Counted from the first letter of the stretch, positions 1 through 8,189 are shown. The stretch is DNA of 64,000 bases from Pseudomonadales bacterium (GCA_024234325.1 JACKOJ010000001.1:372001-436000), one strand, 5' to 3'. The notes: generated from the letters alone by a model not told the origin. Translations and numbers: made by a program.

Positions 1-913
1 ACAGCAGGAAAGGCAGGGCTACCACAAAGTCGGCAAAGCGCATCATGAGCTGGTCCAGCCGCCCACCAATGAATCCCGCCGTGCTGCCATAGATCACCCC
101 CAGCAGGACGTACAGGAAGGGGGCAACAATGCCGATGAACAGGGAAACACGGGCACCGGACATCAGCCGCGCCAGCACGTCACGGCCGAGATAGTCCGTG
201 CCGAGCGGATGGAAGGCCAGATACACCGTATCGCCCAGCGCCAGCGCCTGCTCCTCCGGCACCAGGCCGCGTTGGCGCACCTCGTCCTCCGTAATCACAC
301 GGGGCACCTCGACCTGCCGGGTTTCATAGCGATCTGTAATTTCCCCAAACTCGTTCAGCACGACCAGGGAATAGTAATAGGTGCCAGGTCGCAGATTCAG
401 ACGATCTTCGTAGTGCCCGCCGCCGCTGGCCATGACATCGATAATGGGCAGACCAAAGGCCATTCCGGCATCAATCGGATAATCGTTGCGATAGACGCGG
501 TAGCCGCTTGCCCCAGGGAGAGCATCCCACACCAGACGCACTGCCTGTGAGGTGGGAACGTCTCCGAGTCGAAGTACGCCCTCCTGCACAGGCGCAGCGG
601 CAGTCGGCTGTCCGCTCCAAGGCTGATAGGGCGCCACAATCACCGCGCTGCGATCCGCACCGGGTGCCTGACTGATCTGGTCAATATCCTGTCGCGCGGG
701 GTCCACCCGCCACAGCAGGGGGCCGATCAGGGCGAAGGCCAGCAGCCCGACCACAATCCAAAGGGAAGCCAGCGCCCGACGATTGCGACGCAGGCGCCAC
801 CAGGCGTCCTGCCAGTAGGAACGGGACGGACGGCTGAGACCGTGCACATCCTCGCGCTGATGCACAGGCGTAAAATCTTCGGGCGTCAATGCAGGGATCA
901 AGGGTTCGTTCAT
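1..913 (-). CDS. oppC: Oligopeptide ABC transporter permease OppC, partial, with inserted FN3-like domain
   Basis: Inner-membrane permease subunit of a peptide importer; the C-terminal part lies beyond the window edge, so 304 residues are visible. A cytosolic N-terminus is followed by one membrane segment (about residues 48-68). The family signature HPLGTDYLGRDVLARL then starts near residue 235 and leads into the permease core. Between these, residues about 115-205 read like a fibronectin type III fold (VRLVWDALPGASGYRVYRN, later PGTYYYSLVVLNEFGE), an insertion that ordinary OppC proteins of about 300 residues lack. The start ATG overlaps the oppB stop as ATGA, so the two are translationally coupled. 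Identification as a permease is firm; the exact substrate and the role of the insert are not known. Confidence 0.88.
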   Translation of the reverse strand, partial: MNEPLIPALTPEDFTPVHQREDVHGLSRPSRSYWQDAWWRLRRNRRALASLWIVVGLLAFALIGPLLWRVDPARQDIDQISQAPGADRSAVIVAPYQPWSGQPTAAAPVQEGVLRLGDVPTSQAVRLVWDALPGASGYRVYRNDYPIDAGMAFGLPIIDVMASGGGHYEDRLNLRPGTYYYSLVVLNEFGEITDRYETRQVEVPRVITEDEVRQRGLVPEEQALALGDTVYLAFHPLGTDYLGRDVLARLMSGARVSLFIGIVAPFLYVLLGVIYGSTAGFIGGRLDQLMMRFADFVVALPFLL

Positions 914-1842
914 TGCACCCTCACCCGCGGATCGATCCAGCCATACAGCAGATCCACCAGAATCACCATGGTGACCAGGAAGGCCCCATAAAACACAGTA
1001 GTGCCCATGATCACGGTGTAGTCGAGCTGCTGCACCGCCTGCACGAAGAAGCGCCCGAGGCCGGGAATGGCGAACACCAGCTCCACCACAAATCCACCCG
1101 TGGTGATGGTCGCGATCGCCGGGCCGAGCACCGTGACCACCGGCAGAATCGCATTGCGCAGCTCATGGCGCGTGAAGATACGCCCTGCCGGCAGACCCTT
1201 GGCCTTGGCCGTGCGGATGTAGTCGGAATGAATGATCTCCAGCATGGAGGAGCGCATCAGTCGGGTGACGTAGGCCATGGTGCTCATGCCCAGCACCAGC
1301 GCGGGAATCAGCATGTGGGCGACGGTTCCCCAACCGGCCACCGGCAACAGGGAAAAGCCCAGCAGATTGTTGATGTTGACCAGCAGCAACTGGCCCAGCG
1401 CCGCAAACACAAAACTCGGCACCGAAATGCCGAGGATGACGAGGAACATGATGATGGTGTCCGGCAGACGGTTTCGATACAGCGCCGTCAGTGCCCCGAA
1501 CAGCACACCGCCCAGCGCGGCAAAGGTCACGGCGAGGATTCCCAGGGTCGCGGACACGGGGAAATGTTCGCGGATGATGTCATTCACCTGGCGGTTGCGC
1601 TGGGTAAAGGAGATGCCGAAATCGCCCTTCAGGAAACTTCCTATATAAAGTGCGTACTGCTCCAGAATCGGCTTGTTCAGCCCATAGCGCTCTTCGAGGT
1701 TTGCGCGGATCGCAGGCGTCGTGGCCCGCTCGCTGGACAGCGGATCACCGGGCACGCTGTGCATGGCGACAAAGGTAGCGGTGGCAATGAACCAGATGGT
1801 GATAATGCCCTGGAAAATCCGCTTGAGGGTGTATTGCCACAT
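910..1842 (-). CDS. oppB: Oligopeptide ABC transporter permease OppB
   Basis: Second membrane subunit of the peptide importer, 310 residues, the normal family length. The N-terminus (MWQYTLKRIFQGIITIWFI) is the usual first membrane helix, followed by the conserved HSVPGDP. The cytoplasmic coupling loop, which contacts the ATPases, reads YIRTAKAKGL near residue 205. The C-terminus ends DPRVRVQ, typical of OppB/DppB. It sits 25 bases after oppA and overlaps oppC by four bases, so the three genes form one operon; the ATPase genes would be expected beyond the left edge. Family assignment is certain; oligo- rather than dipeptide specificity is inferred from the oppA neighbour. Confidence 0.93.
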   Translation of the reverse strand: MWQYTLKRIFQGIITIWFIATATFVAMHSVPGDPLSSERATTPAIRANLEERYGLNKPILEQYALYIGSFLKGDFGISFTQRNRQVNDIIREHFPVSATLGILAVTFAALGGVLFGALTALYRNRLPDTIIMFLVILGISVPSFVFAALGQLLLVNINNLLGFSLLPVAGWGTVAHMLIPALVLGMSTMAYVTRLMRSSMLEIIHSDYIRTAKAKGLPAGRIFTRHELRNAILPVVTVLGPAIATITTGGFVVELVFAIPGLGRFFVQAVQQLDYTVIMGTTVFYGAFLVTMVILVDLLYGWIDPRVRVQ

Positions 1843-1867
1843 CGTTGAGTGCTGTCTCCCGTTGCCG

Positions 1868-3571
1868 TCAGCGGCCGTCTGCGTCGATATAGGCTGCCGT
1901 GAAATCGGTCTCAGCCCCGATCGCCCGGCGAATAATCCCCTTCACACGCGGATCGGTGGCGTACAGCTTGCCACGCTCGTAGTTGCCGATGAAAACGGCG
2001 TCGTCGAACAGAATCTGCTGAATGCGGCCAAAGGCATCCATGCGCTCGCGCGGGTCCAGGGAGGACTGGCCGATGCGTACCTGCGCGTCCAGCTCCGGAT
2101 TGAGGTAGCGCCCCCGGTTGTTCAGGTTCCAGGAGGCGTAGTAGTCGCCGAAGGTCAGCGGGTCGTTGTAGTCCGGCCCCCAGCCCGAGAGCACGATGTC
2201 GAAATCCCCCGCCTCCATCTTGGCCAGGCGCTGCCCGAAGATCTGCTGGTCGATGACGAGTTCCAGCCCCAGGTTCTTGCGGAAGACCTGCTGGTAATAC
2301 TGGGCGGAAATGGTGGCAACCGGCGAGGTGTCGGCCAGCATGACCAGGGGCGGAATCTCCGCCAGCCCAAGCTCCTGCTTGGCTTTCTCCAGATACTCCC
2401 GTGCCAGGGCCACGTTGTACTCCGGCACGGGCGGCGGGTACTCCTCCTGGAAGGTGCGCTCAACGCCCTTCAGCCACACCGGAAACAGACTCTTGGCAGG
2501 CAGATAACCCGGCAGCTTGATCACGCGATCCACCAGTTCATTGCCGTCCTGAGCCAGTTGCATGGCCTTGCGCAGGTTCAGATTCCCCGTTACCCGGCCG
2601 GGCCGGTGATTGAAATCGATGAAGAACACGCTGCCGTCCATGAAGCGGTCGAGTATCCAGCGCTGCTGCATGGCGCCTTCCAGCATCTCCGCTGTCAGAT
2701 CCGCCAGCACGATGCGCCCGTCCTTGAACAGGTTGAGCAGGGTGTTGGTGTCTTCGGTGATATAGGCGAAATTCACCGCATCGAGACGGATTCTGTCGTG
2801 ATCCCAGTAGTAGGGGTTCTTCTCCAACCGCAGGCTGGCCCCTCGCACCCAACTGGTGAGCTTGAAGGGACCGCTGTAGATCATGGTGTCGGCATCGGCG
2901 GCATAGCGCCCGTTGGTGGAGCGGAAAAATGCCTCATTGATGGGGAAGTAGGTGGTAAAAGCCACCATCTTGTCGAAATAGGCGATGGGCTGCTCCAGCA
3001 CCACCTCCAGGGTATGGTCGTCCAGCGCACGAATCCCAGCCTCGCTCAGGGGCAGTTCGCCGGCATTGACCGCCGCAGCGTTCTTGATGGCATAGAGAAT
3101 GAAGGCGTACTGGGAGGCGGTGGCCGGGTCGAGAGTGGTCTTCCAGGCGAATTCAAAATCGTGGGCCGTAATAGGCTGCCCGTTGCTCCAGCGGGCATTG
3201 TCCCGAATGTGGAAGATGGCGCGGTTGCCGTCCAGCTCCCAGCTCTCCGCGAGGCCAGGGGCGATATCGCCGTGTTCATCGTAACGCAGCAGGCCTTCCA
3301 TGATATGGCCCAGCACGATGCCGCTGATCGCATCCGCCGCGCCGGTGGTATTGAGCTGGGGAGGGTCCTGCCGGATATAGGCGGTAATCTCGTTGTTCTC
3401 GACATCGACGGCGCCCGCAACACCGCCAACCTGGGTACTGGTCAAACCGGCCGCGAAGTTCAGGCCGAACATCAGCAGCGTGAATCCGAGGACGGCGAAG
3501 ACGCCATAGAGGGCAAGCTGCCTGCTGGCAGAGCGGTTAAAGCCTTCTTCTGCACCCGTCGGACTGCTCAT
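1868..3571 (-). CDS. oppA: Peptide ABC transporter substrate-binding protein (OppA family)
   Basis: Periplasmic binding protein of SBP family 5, 567 residues. Typical features are PQLNTTGAADAISGIVLGHIMEGL near the N-terminus, the W-S-N-G-Q-PITAHDF segment and SGWGPDYNDPLTF late in the chain. The ATG at 3571 is chosen because it follows AAAAAGGG and begins MSSPTGAEEGF; a longer reading to 3637 has no ribosome site. A hydrophobic stretch at about residues 20-42 has no lipobox cysteine and no clear signal-peptidase site, so the protein may stay anchored by an uncleaved N-terminal helix rather than by lipid. First gene of the oppABC operon. Confidence 0.9.
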   Translation of the reverse strand: MSSPTGAEEGFNRSASRQLALYGVFAVLGFTLLMFGLNFAAGLTSTQVGGVAGAVDVENNEITAYIRQDPPQLNTTGAADAISGIVLGHIMEGLLRYDEHGDIAPGLAESWELDGNRAIFHIRDNARWSNGQPITAHDFEFAWKTTLDPATASQYAFILYAIKNAAAVNAGELPLSEAGIRALDDHTLEVVLEQPIAYFDKMVAFTTYFPINEAFFRSTNGRYAADADTMIYSGPFKLTSWVRGASLRLEKNPYYWDHDRIRLDAVNFAYITEDTNTLLNLFKDGRIVLADLTAEMLEGAMQQRWILDRFMDGSVFFIDFNHRPGRVTGNLNLRKAMQLAQDGNELVDRVIKLPGYLPAKSLFPVWLKGVERTFQEEYPPPVPEYNVALAREYLEKAKQELGLAEIPPLVMLADTSPVATISAQYYQQVFRKNLGLELVIDQQIFGQRLAKMEAGDFDIVLSGWGPDYNDPLTFGDYYASWNLNNRGRYLNPELDAQVRIGQSSLDPRERMDAFGRIQQILFDDAVFIGNYERGKLYATDPRVKGIIRRAIGAETDFTAAYIDADGR

Positions 3572-3724
3572 GAGCACCCTTTTTGTCCCGAAAACACCTG
3601 CCGAAGAATACCCCAGCCCCTCTGGGGAGTCGAGCACACACGGCCGCCGCGGGAAAGGCTGGCAAGCGCGTCATTTCCGATTACAATGCTGGCTCTCCCG
3701 ATCACAGCAAGAGCCCCTTATAAA

Positions 3725-4543
3725 ATGGAACAGGAACTGCAACAGGTCGCCGCCATCTACGAACTGATCACCAACTTCCTCGTCAACTACAGCTTTCAGT
3801 TGATCGGTGCCATCCTCGTTCTTCTGCTCGGGATATTCGTGGCTCGCCGGGTCAGCAACGTGGTGCTGCGCCTGTGTCAGAAGAAGAACCTCGACGTCAC
3901 CCTGAGCGGCTTCATTGCCAATACGGTCCGCCTGATCGTAATTGCGATGACCGCCATTATTGCCCTGGGCAAGATCGGCATCAGCATCACCCCCTTTGTG
4001 GCCGCCATTGGCGCCCTGTCCCTGGGTGCCGGCCTGGCCGTGCAGGGCCTGCTGTCCAACTACGGGGCCGGCCTCAACATCATCCTGGCGCGCCCCTTCG
4101 TGGTGGGCGATACCATCTCCGTGCAGGGCGTCACCGGCCTGGTCAAGGAAGTTCACCTGGCCTACACCATCCTCAGCGACGAGGACGAGGTGCAGATCAC
4201 CATCCCCAACAAGCACATCGTGGGCGAGATCATCCACAACTCCCAGCATGACACCATTGCCGAACTGAGCGTCGGCATCGCCTACCATTGCGACCCCAAA
4301 CTGGCCATCAGCACCATTCAGGATGCCCTGAAAGGCCTGCCCGGCATCAGCGATGAGCGTGCCCCGCAAGTGGGCATTGCCGGCTTCGGCGACAGCAGCA
4401 TCGACATCGGCATCCGTTTCTGGGTACGCACCATCGTCAGGCACGAGGCCACCTTCCGCGCGAACCTGGCAATTCACGAATCCCTGAAGAGCGCAGGCCT
4501 TGAAATCCCCTTCCCGCAGCGGGAAGTGCGCATGCTGTCCTGA
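3725..4543 (+). CDS. mscS: Small-conductance mechanosensitive channel MscS
   Basis: Inner-membrane channel that opens under membrane tension to release solutes during osmotic downshock. Length is 272 residues against 286 in E. coli. Three membrane segments are seen at about 21-43, 62-82 and 90-125; the pore helix carries the GAGLAVQGLLSNYGAG motif at about 101-116, followed by ARPFVVGDTI. The beta domain and C-terminal cytoplasmic vestibule are complete. The ATG at 3725 gives the normal N-terminus; the same frame is open far upstream only because it runs antisense through oppA. Convergence with nothing downstream; the next gene is 200 bases away. Confidence 0.93.
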   Translation: MEQELQQVAAIYELITNFLVNYSFQLIGAILVLLLGIFVARRVSNVVLRLCQKKNLDVTLSGFIANTVRLIVIAMTAIIALGKIGISITPFVAAIGALSLGAGLAVQGLLSNYGAGLNIILARPFVVGDTISVQGVTGLVKEVHLAYTILSDEDEVQITIPNKHIVGEIIHNSQHDTIAELSVGIAYHCDPKLAISTIQDALKGLPGISDERAPQVGIAGFGDSSIDIGIRFWVRTIVRHEATFRANLAIHESLKSAGLEIPFPQREVRMLS

Positions 4544-4554
4544 ACGGGCCACAC

Positions 4555-4570
4555 TGTGACCCCGTTCACA
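4555..4570. promoter_or_regulatory. CRP/Vfr-type operator
   Basis: The sequence TGTGA-CCCCGT-TCACA is a perfect match to both half-sites and to the six-base spacer of the CRP (Vfr) consensus. It begins 11 bases after the mscS stop and lies about 175 bases before the secreted Lys-Ser-Gly protein, the only gene it could plausibly control. I could not place a convincing -10/-35 pair at the expected distance, so the regulatory link is inferred. Confidence 0.5.
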
Positions 4571-4744
4571 CTAATGGCCTGCGGGACACTTTCCATGTGC
4601 GAATTTTACCCAGTTTCTTCCCCTGTTCGGACGCAAATTGAGCAGCACATCCGTTAGAATGCCTTCCCATGATCGATGTATTGTCGATAGCTGTAAGAGA
4701 CTCGTTCACAACGCTGGATCTACGCAATCCCCCGAGGTACCGAA

Positions 4745-6112
4745 ATGAAAGTATTGAACACCTTTTTTGCAACGCTGATGCTCCTGGCAAGCCTGTTGGC
4801 CGGTGGCAGCGTCTTCGCGCAAAGCAGCACCCCGGAAGCCAACTGCTCCGTCCTCTACTCCGCCGACGCGGTCGAGGTGGGGGCCGTGTGTGTCACGGTC
4901 AACCCGGACGCCGAGAACGTCTTCCTCGATTACCTGCTGATCGATGACTGGAAACTGGACGAAGCACACGCCTGGATCGGCGACAATGCGTCCAACCTGC
5001 CCGTCGATGGCAGCGGCAACCCGCAGGTCTCCGTGTTCCCGCACAGCGCCAGCAATCTGGGCGGCGTAACCGAACACAGTTTCGTTATTTCCTTCAATGA
5101 TCTGGCCATCAACGCCGACACCTTCTGCAACGCCGACGTAGTCGTGGCTGCCAATGCCGTTGTTTCCCGCACGGTAACCGGCGGTGGCGATGGCGGTGGC
5201 AAATCCGACAAGTCCGGAAAGTCCGGCAAATCAGGTCAGTCGGACAAATCTGGCAAGTCCGGCCAGTCAGACAAATCCGGGAAATCCGGGCAGTCTGACA
5301 AGTCCGGCAAGTCCAGTGACAACGGCAAAGGTGGAAAAGGCGGCAAGGGCGGCAAGGGCGGCAAAGGCAGCAAGAATTCCGGCAAGAGCGGCAAGGGCAG
5401 CAGCCATAATGGCAGCAGCTGGGGCTCCTCCAGTGGCTCAAGCTCCAGCGTGACCACAAGCTCCTGGGGCAAGTCCGGCAAATCAGGTCAGTCGGACAAA
5501 TCTGGCAAGTCCGGCCAGTCAGACAAATCCGGGAAATCCGGCAAGTCCGGCAGCAGCAGCGGCGGTGGCAGCACCGATCCGGTTACGGAAACCGTTGTGG
5601 CCTGGGCGGGCAGCACCGCAATCGGTGACGGCTCCTACTTCACCTTCAGCAACGACTTCTGTGTGGACGAGCCTCCCGTGGTCGAGCTGCCGGCAAGTTG
5701 CTATAACGTCTACGCCACTATTCCGGGAAGCTCTACAAGCTTCTCTCCGGTAGGCGTTACCGACAACGTCGTGGGATACCTGAACAACATTGCCACGGCA
5801 GGAGTCGGTTTCAATGGCGCATTGGTGAACGGCAATGGCGTTACCAGGGCCGATGTCCTGTTCCTCTTGATTCCGGGTTCTGGCGAATTGTCCATAAACC
5901 TCTCCAGTTTGGTCGGCTCTCATTACGTTCGCTCTATGAACGTCTACGCAGATGCTACGGGAAGTTTCGACAATGTGTCTCCGCTGCAGTACGGCAATTC
6001 AATTCAAGGCACGGGCGCAGCGACCTATGTCGTGCCAGTTCCCCTGTCCTTGCCGGTGCAAATGGATCTGGTGATGCACGCAGTCATGTGCCCTTCCAGT
6101 GTGCCAAATTAA
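4745..6112 (+). CDS. Secreted protein with Lys-Ser-Gly low-complexity insert
   Basis: 455 residues, function unknown. A clear signal peptide ends at FAQS near residue 26. Residues 27-143 form a domain with an AHAWIGD motif. Residues about 146-277 are low complexity, built from DKSGKSGQS units, a KGGKGG run and a Ser-rich stretch; this would be disordered and strongly basic. After it, TVVAWAGSTAIGDGSYFTFSNDFCV looks like the missing C-terminal strands of the first domain, suggesting the insert splits it. A second domain (about 316-455) follows. Start is set by GAGGTACCGAA before ATG. It is a single-gene unit with a terminator behind it. Surface or matrix role is a guess. Confidence 0.8.
   Translation: MKVLNTFFATLMLLASLLAGGSVFAQSSTPEANCSVLYSADAVEVGAVCVTVNPDAENVFLDYLLIDDWKLDEAHAWIGDNASNLPVDGSGNPQVSVFPHSASNLGGVTEHSFVISFNDLAINADTFCNADVVVAANAVVSRTVTGGGDGGGKSDKSGKSGKSGQSDKSGKSGQSDKSGKSGQSDKSGKSSDNGKGGKGGKGGKGGKGSKNSGKSGKGSSHNGSSWGSSSGSSSSVTTSSWGKSGKSGQSDKSGKSGQSDKSGKSGKSGSSSGGGSTDPVTETVVAWAGSTAIGDGSYFTFSNDFCVDEPPVVELPASCYNVYATIPGSSTSFSPVGVTDNVVGYLNNIATAGVGFNGALVNGNGVTRADVLFLLIPGSGELSINLSSLVGSHYVRSMNVYADATGSFDNVSPLQYGNSIQGTGAATYVVPVPLSLPVQMDLVMHAVMCPSSVPN
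5219..5289 (+). repeat. 71-bp direct repeat, copy 1
   Basis: This stretch inside the Lys-Ser-Gly insert is identical, base for base by my reading, to 5471-5541. The copies are 252 bp apart, exactly 84 codons, so recombination between them would keep the reading frame and delete 84 residues. Confidence 0.9.
5471..5541 (+). repeat. 71-bp direct repeat, copy 2
   Basis: Identical to 5219-5289, including synonymous positions, whereas the neighbouring KSG units differ at third bases. Identity at silent sites points to recent duplication or gene conversion rather than selection on the protein alone. Confidence 0.9.
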
Positions 6113-6127
6113 GTAAGTTGTTTTTCC

Positions 6128-6164
6128 AAGGCCCCGATGCCTCAGGCTTCGGGGCCTTTTTTTT
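6128..6164 (+). terminator. Rho-independent terminator
   Basis: A GC-rich stem (AAGGCCCCGA with TCGGGGCCTT) around an eleven-base loop is followed by a run of T. It lies 15 bases after the stop of the secreted Lys-Ser-Gly protein and ends that transcript. Confidence 0.92.
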
Positions 6165-6336
6165 GTCCTTTCCAAACCATATCCTAGCCTCATCGACGGA
6201 ATCCCGACGCCGCCGCGTATAGCTGGTCATAAGCAACCCAATGACGGAACCCTGTGGCGCAGGGCACCGTGGGATGAGGCAGCGCCCCGTCGTTCACAGT
6301 ACACTAGGCACTGATTCACGGGACAGCACCTCCACG

Positions 6337-6885
6337 ATGACAGAAGACGAAGCATTGATGCTGGCGATACAGTCGGGCGACTCCCGCGCTTACGAGTCGG
6401 CCGTGCGCAAGCACATCAAGGCCATCAGCCACTATGCCTTCCGTATGCTGGGGAACAGCAAGGACGTCGAGGATATTACTCAGGAGACCCTGCTGCGACT
6501 GTGGACCCATGCCGACAGTTGGCAGCCCGGCAAGGCAGGCGTGTCCACCTGGCTGCACCGGATTGCACACAACCTGTGCATCGACTATCTGCGCAAGGAT
6601 CGCTCCGGCATCACCGGAGAATTGACGGAAGACATCGAGACGGATGACGACCCGTCACTCGCGCCAGGCAAGGAGGCCGAGCTGCAGTCGCTGCAGAAGG
6701 CGCTGGATGCGCTGCCAGAGCGCCAGCGCAGCGCCCTGATACTGAGCCATTACCAGGGCTTCTCGAACAAGGAAATTGCACAGATGATGGATATTTCAGT
6801 AGACGCACTGGAGTCCATCCTGGCACGGGCAAGACGCGGGCTGAAAGCCCGCCTGATACGGAACGCTCCTACAGAGAGCGTATGA
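6337..6885 (+). CDS. ECF-type RNA polymerase sigma factor
   Basis: 182-residue extracytoplasmic-function sigma-70 factor. Region 2 contains YAFRMLGNSKDVEDITQETL (about residues 37-56) for core and -10 binding; region 4 contains the helix-turn-helix LPERQRSALILSHYQGFSNKEIA (about 125-147). The ATG at 6337 gives the standard N-terminus MTEDEALMLAIQSGD; a longer start at 6241 is possible but adds 32 residues unlike the family and has no clear ribosome site. It heads a three-gene operon with an anti-sigma-like membrane protein and a Metal_resist-type protein, implying control by a periplasmic or envelope signal. Confidence 0.92.
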   Translation: MTEDEALMLAIQSGDSRAYESAVRKHIKAISHYAFRMLGNSKDVEDITQETLLRLWTHADSWQPGKAGVSTWLHRIAHNLCIDYLRKDRSGITGELTEDIETDDDPSLAPGKEAELQSLQKALDALPERQRSALILSHYQGFSNKEIAQMMDISVDALESILARARRGLKARLIRNAPTESV

Positions 6886-6901
6886 AGACAGGGGATACAG
6901 C

Positions 6902-7348
6902 ATGATGAACTTTGAACGCTTTGAACAGATCGTGGAGACCTATGGCTGCGCCCCGGCGCGCTGGCCCGAGCACGAACGCAACAAGGCCGAGCAATTGCTG
7001 ACGACATCGGCGGAGGCGCGTAGCCTGCTGGACGAACACCGGGCACTGGAATCCCTGCTGAACGACTATCAGGTTCCCGCCATGCCGCAGATGGAACGGC
7101 GCATTCTCGGGACATTGCGCGAGGCCACACGTGCAAGCCTGCTGGACCGTATTCTCGACTGGATGCTGCCCCGCTCCGGCGCATTGATTAGTTGGGCCTG
7201 GCGCCCCGCCTTGGTTGCCACGCTGCCCCTGGTCTGCGGCATCTATCTTGCCAATTACTACAGCTTCGGCATCGATGGTGCACAGAACTCCTGGCAGGAA
7301 GAACTGTATCTGATCTCCATGAACGACTATGCGGAGATCTCGGAATGA
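6902..7348 (+). CDS. Anti-sigma-factor-like membrane protein
   Basis: 148 residues. The N-terminus (FERFEQIVETYGCAPARWP) is the pattern seen in small proteins encoded beside ECF sigma factors, and one membrane helix lies at about 98-118 with a short periplasmic tail. It follows the sigma gene by 16 bases with an AGGGGAT ribosome site, and its stop overlaps the next start (ATGA). No zinc-binding HxxxCxxC motif is visible, so it is not a classic ZAS-type anti-sigma factor. The role as sigma antagonist is inferred from position, size and topology. Confidence 0.75.
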   Translation: MMNFERFEQIVETYGCAPARWPEHERNKAEQLLTTSAEARSLLDEHRALESLLNDYQVPAMPQMERRILGTLREATRASLLDRILDWMLPRSGALISWAWRPALVATLPLVCGIYLANYYSFGIDGAQNSWQEELYLISMNDYAEISE

Positions 7349-7836
7349 GCGTCAATCGCAGACGTGCCCTGAATATTGTGCTGGTCGTCTCCCTGGCGCT
7401 GAACCTGCTTGTGTTCGGCGGGATGGCGGCCCGCATGCTGTCCTCTCCCAACGGGCGACCGATTCCGCCCAATCTCAACTGGGTGATTCGCGACCTGGGG
7501 GATGATACCCGGGCACGCCTGCAGGCCACCCTGGAACAGTACAGCGAGGAAACGCGCCCCGTGCGTTACGCCCTGTTTCAGGCCCAGCGTGAAGTCAATG
7601 CGCTGCTGATACAGAATCCACTGGACACTGATGCCATCGGAGCCGCCTTCGAGACGCTGAGAGCGCGGGGGGAGGAATATCAGGCACTGAGCCATCGGCA
7701 GACGCTGGCGCTGTTTGCCCAGCTCAGCCCCGAAGAGCGTGAAGAGGCCATGCGCTTCATTCAGGAGCGCTCACGTCCACCGCGCGACCGGGATCGTGAA
7801 CGCAGCAACCGCGACGACGCTGAGCAGGCTCGCTGA
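7345..7836 (+). CDS. Periplasmic heavy-metal sensor/resistance-like protein (Metal_resist family)
   Basis: 163 residues, anchored by one N-terminal membrane helix (about 9-29), then a periplasmic all-helical segment with the family-like pattern of a helix hairpin (TRPVRYALFQAQREVNALL, then LSPEEREEAMRFIQER). The C-terminus is a charged Arg/Asp tail. Its ATG overlaps the stop of the anti-sigma-like gene. In related operons such as cnrYXH a protein of this fold senses metal and controls release of the sigma factor; here no Cys is present, and the metal, if any, cannot be read from the sequence. Confidence 0.72.
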   Translation: MSVNRRRALNIVLVVSLALNLLVFGGMAARMLSSPNGRPIPPNLNWVIRDLGDDTRARLQATLEQYSEETRPVRYALFQAQREVNALLIQNPLDTDAIGAAFETLRARGEEYQALSHRQTLALFAQLSPEEREEAMRFIQERSRPPRDRDRERSNRDDAEQAR

Positions 7837-7850
7837 GCGTCGGCAGTCCT

Positions 7851-8189
7851 TCAGGGAGCGACGCGCCGCAACGTCTGCTGCCCCTGGGCGCTGCGCTGGA
7901 TCATCTCGTCGTTGCTGACAAACTCCACCGTGCTGATCACTTCCTGCCCCATGGCATCCAGCTTGATGGTGTCGGCGTCCACCCATTCGTAAGGGAAGGC
8001 CACGCCAAACGCATCCACGGAAATCTCCGACTCCCCATAGGTCAGCACAATGCTCTGGCCGGCAAAATCGCCCTGCCAGGTGCCCAGGATGAGTTCCTGC
8101 TTGGAGGGCCCGGACGTGCCTGCACACGCGACAAGCATTCCCGTCAGCACAATTCCCGCCAGTGTTTTTATCATTCTCTGCATGATCAT
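7851..8189 (-). CDS. Small lipoprotein, function unknown
   Basis: 112 residues with a type II signal peptide whose lipobox is LVAC (Cys22). The mature part is about 90 residues, predicted mostly beta: ILGTWQGDFAGQSIVLTYGESEISVDAFG, followed by a region rich in short strands, which resembles a small lipocalin-like or 'extracellular fatty-acid-binding' barrel. A second in-frame ATG at 8183 is equally possible. It is convergent with the metal-resistance-like gene, 14 bases away. No partner can be named. Confidence 0.72.
   Translation of the reverse strand: MIMQRMIKTLAGIVLTGMLVACAGTSGPSKQELILGTWQGDFAGQSIVLTYGESEISVDAFGVAFPYEWVDADTIKLDAMGQEVISTVEFVSNDEMIQRSAQGQQTLRRVAP

Noticed and set aside
1721..3724. 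Long open frame in front of mscS that would make a 940-residue protein
   Set aside because: It runs antisense through oppA, is low in recognisable domains, and the mscS family begins at the ATG at 3725.
4638..4660. TTGAGC with TAGAAT as promoter of the KSG gene
   Set aside because: Spacing is 11 bases, too short for sigma-70.
5109..5459. Cys-rich minus-strand frame
   Set aside because: It is the antisense of the KSG repeats; the cysteine pattern is an artefact of the repeat.
6165..6336. ECF-type autoregulatory promoter with GGAAC
   Set aside because: GGAAC at 6246 has no matching -10 at 16-17 bases, so it is not supported.
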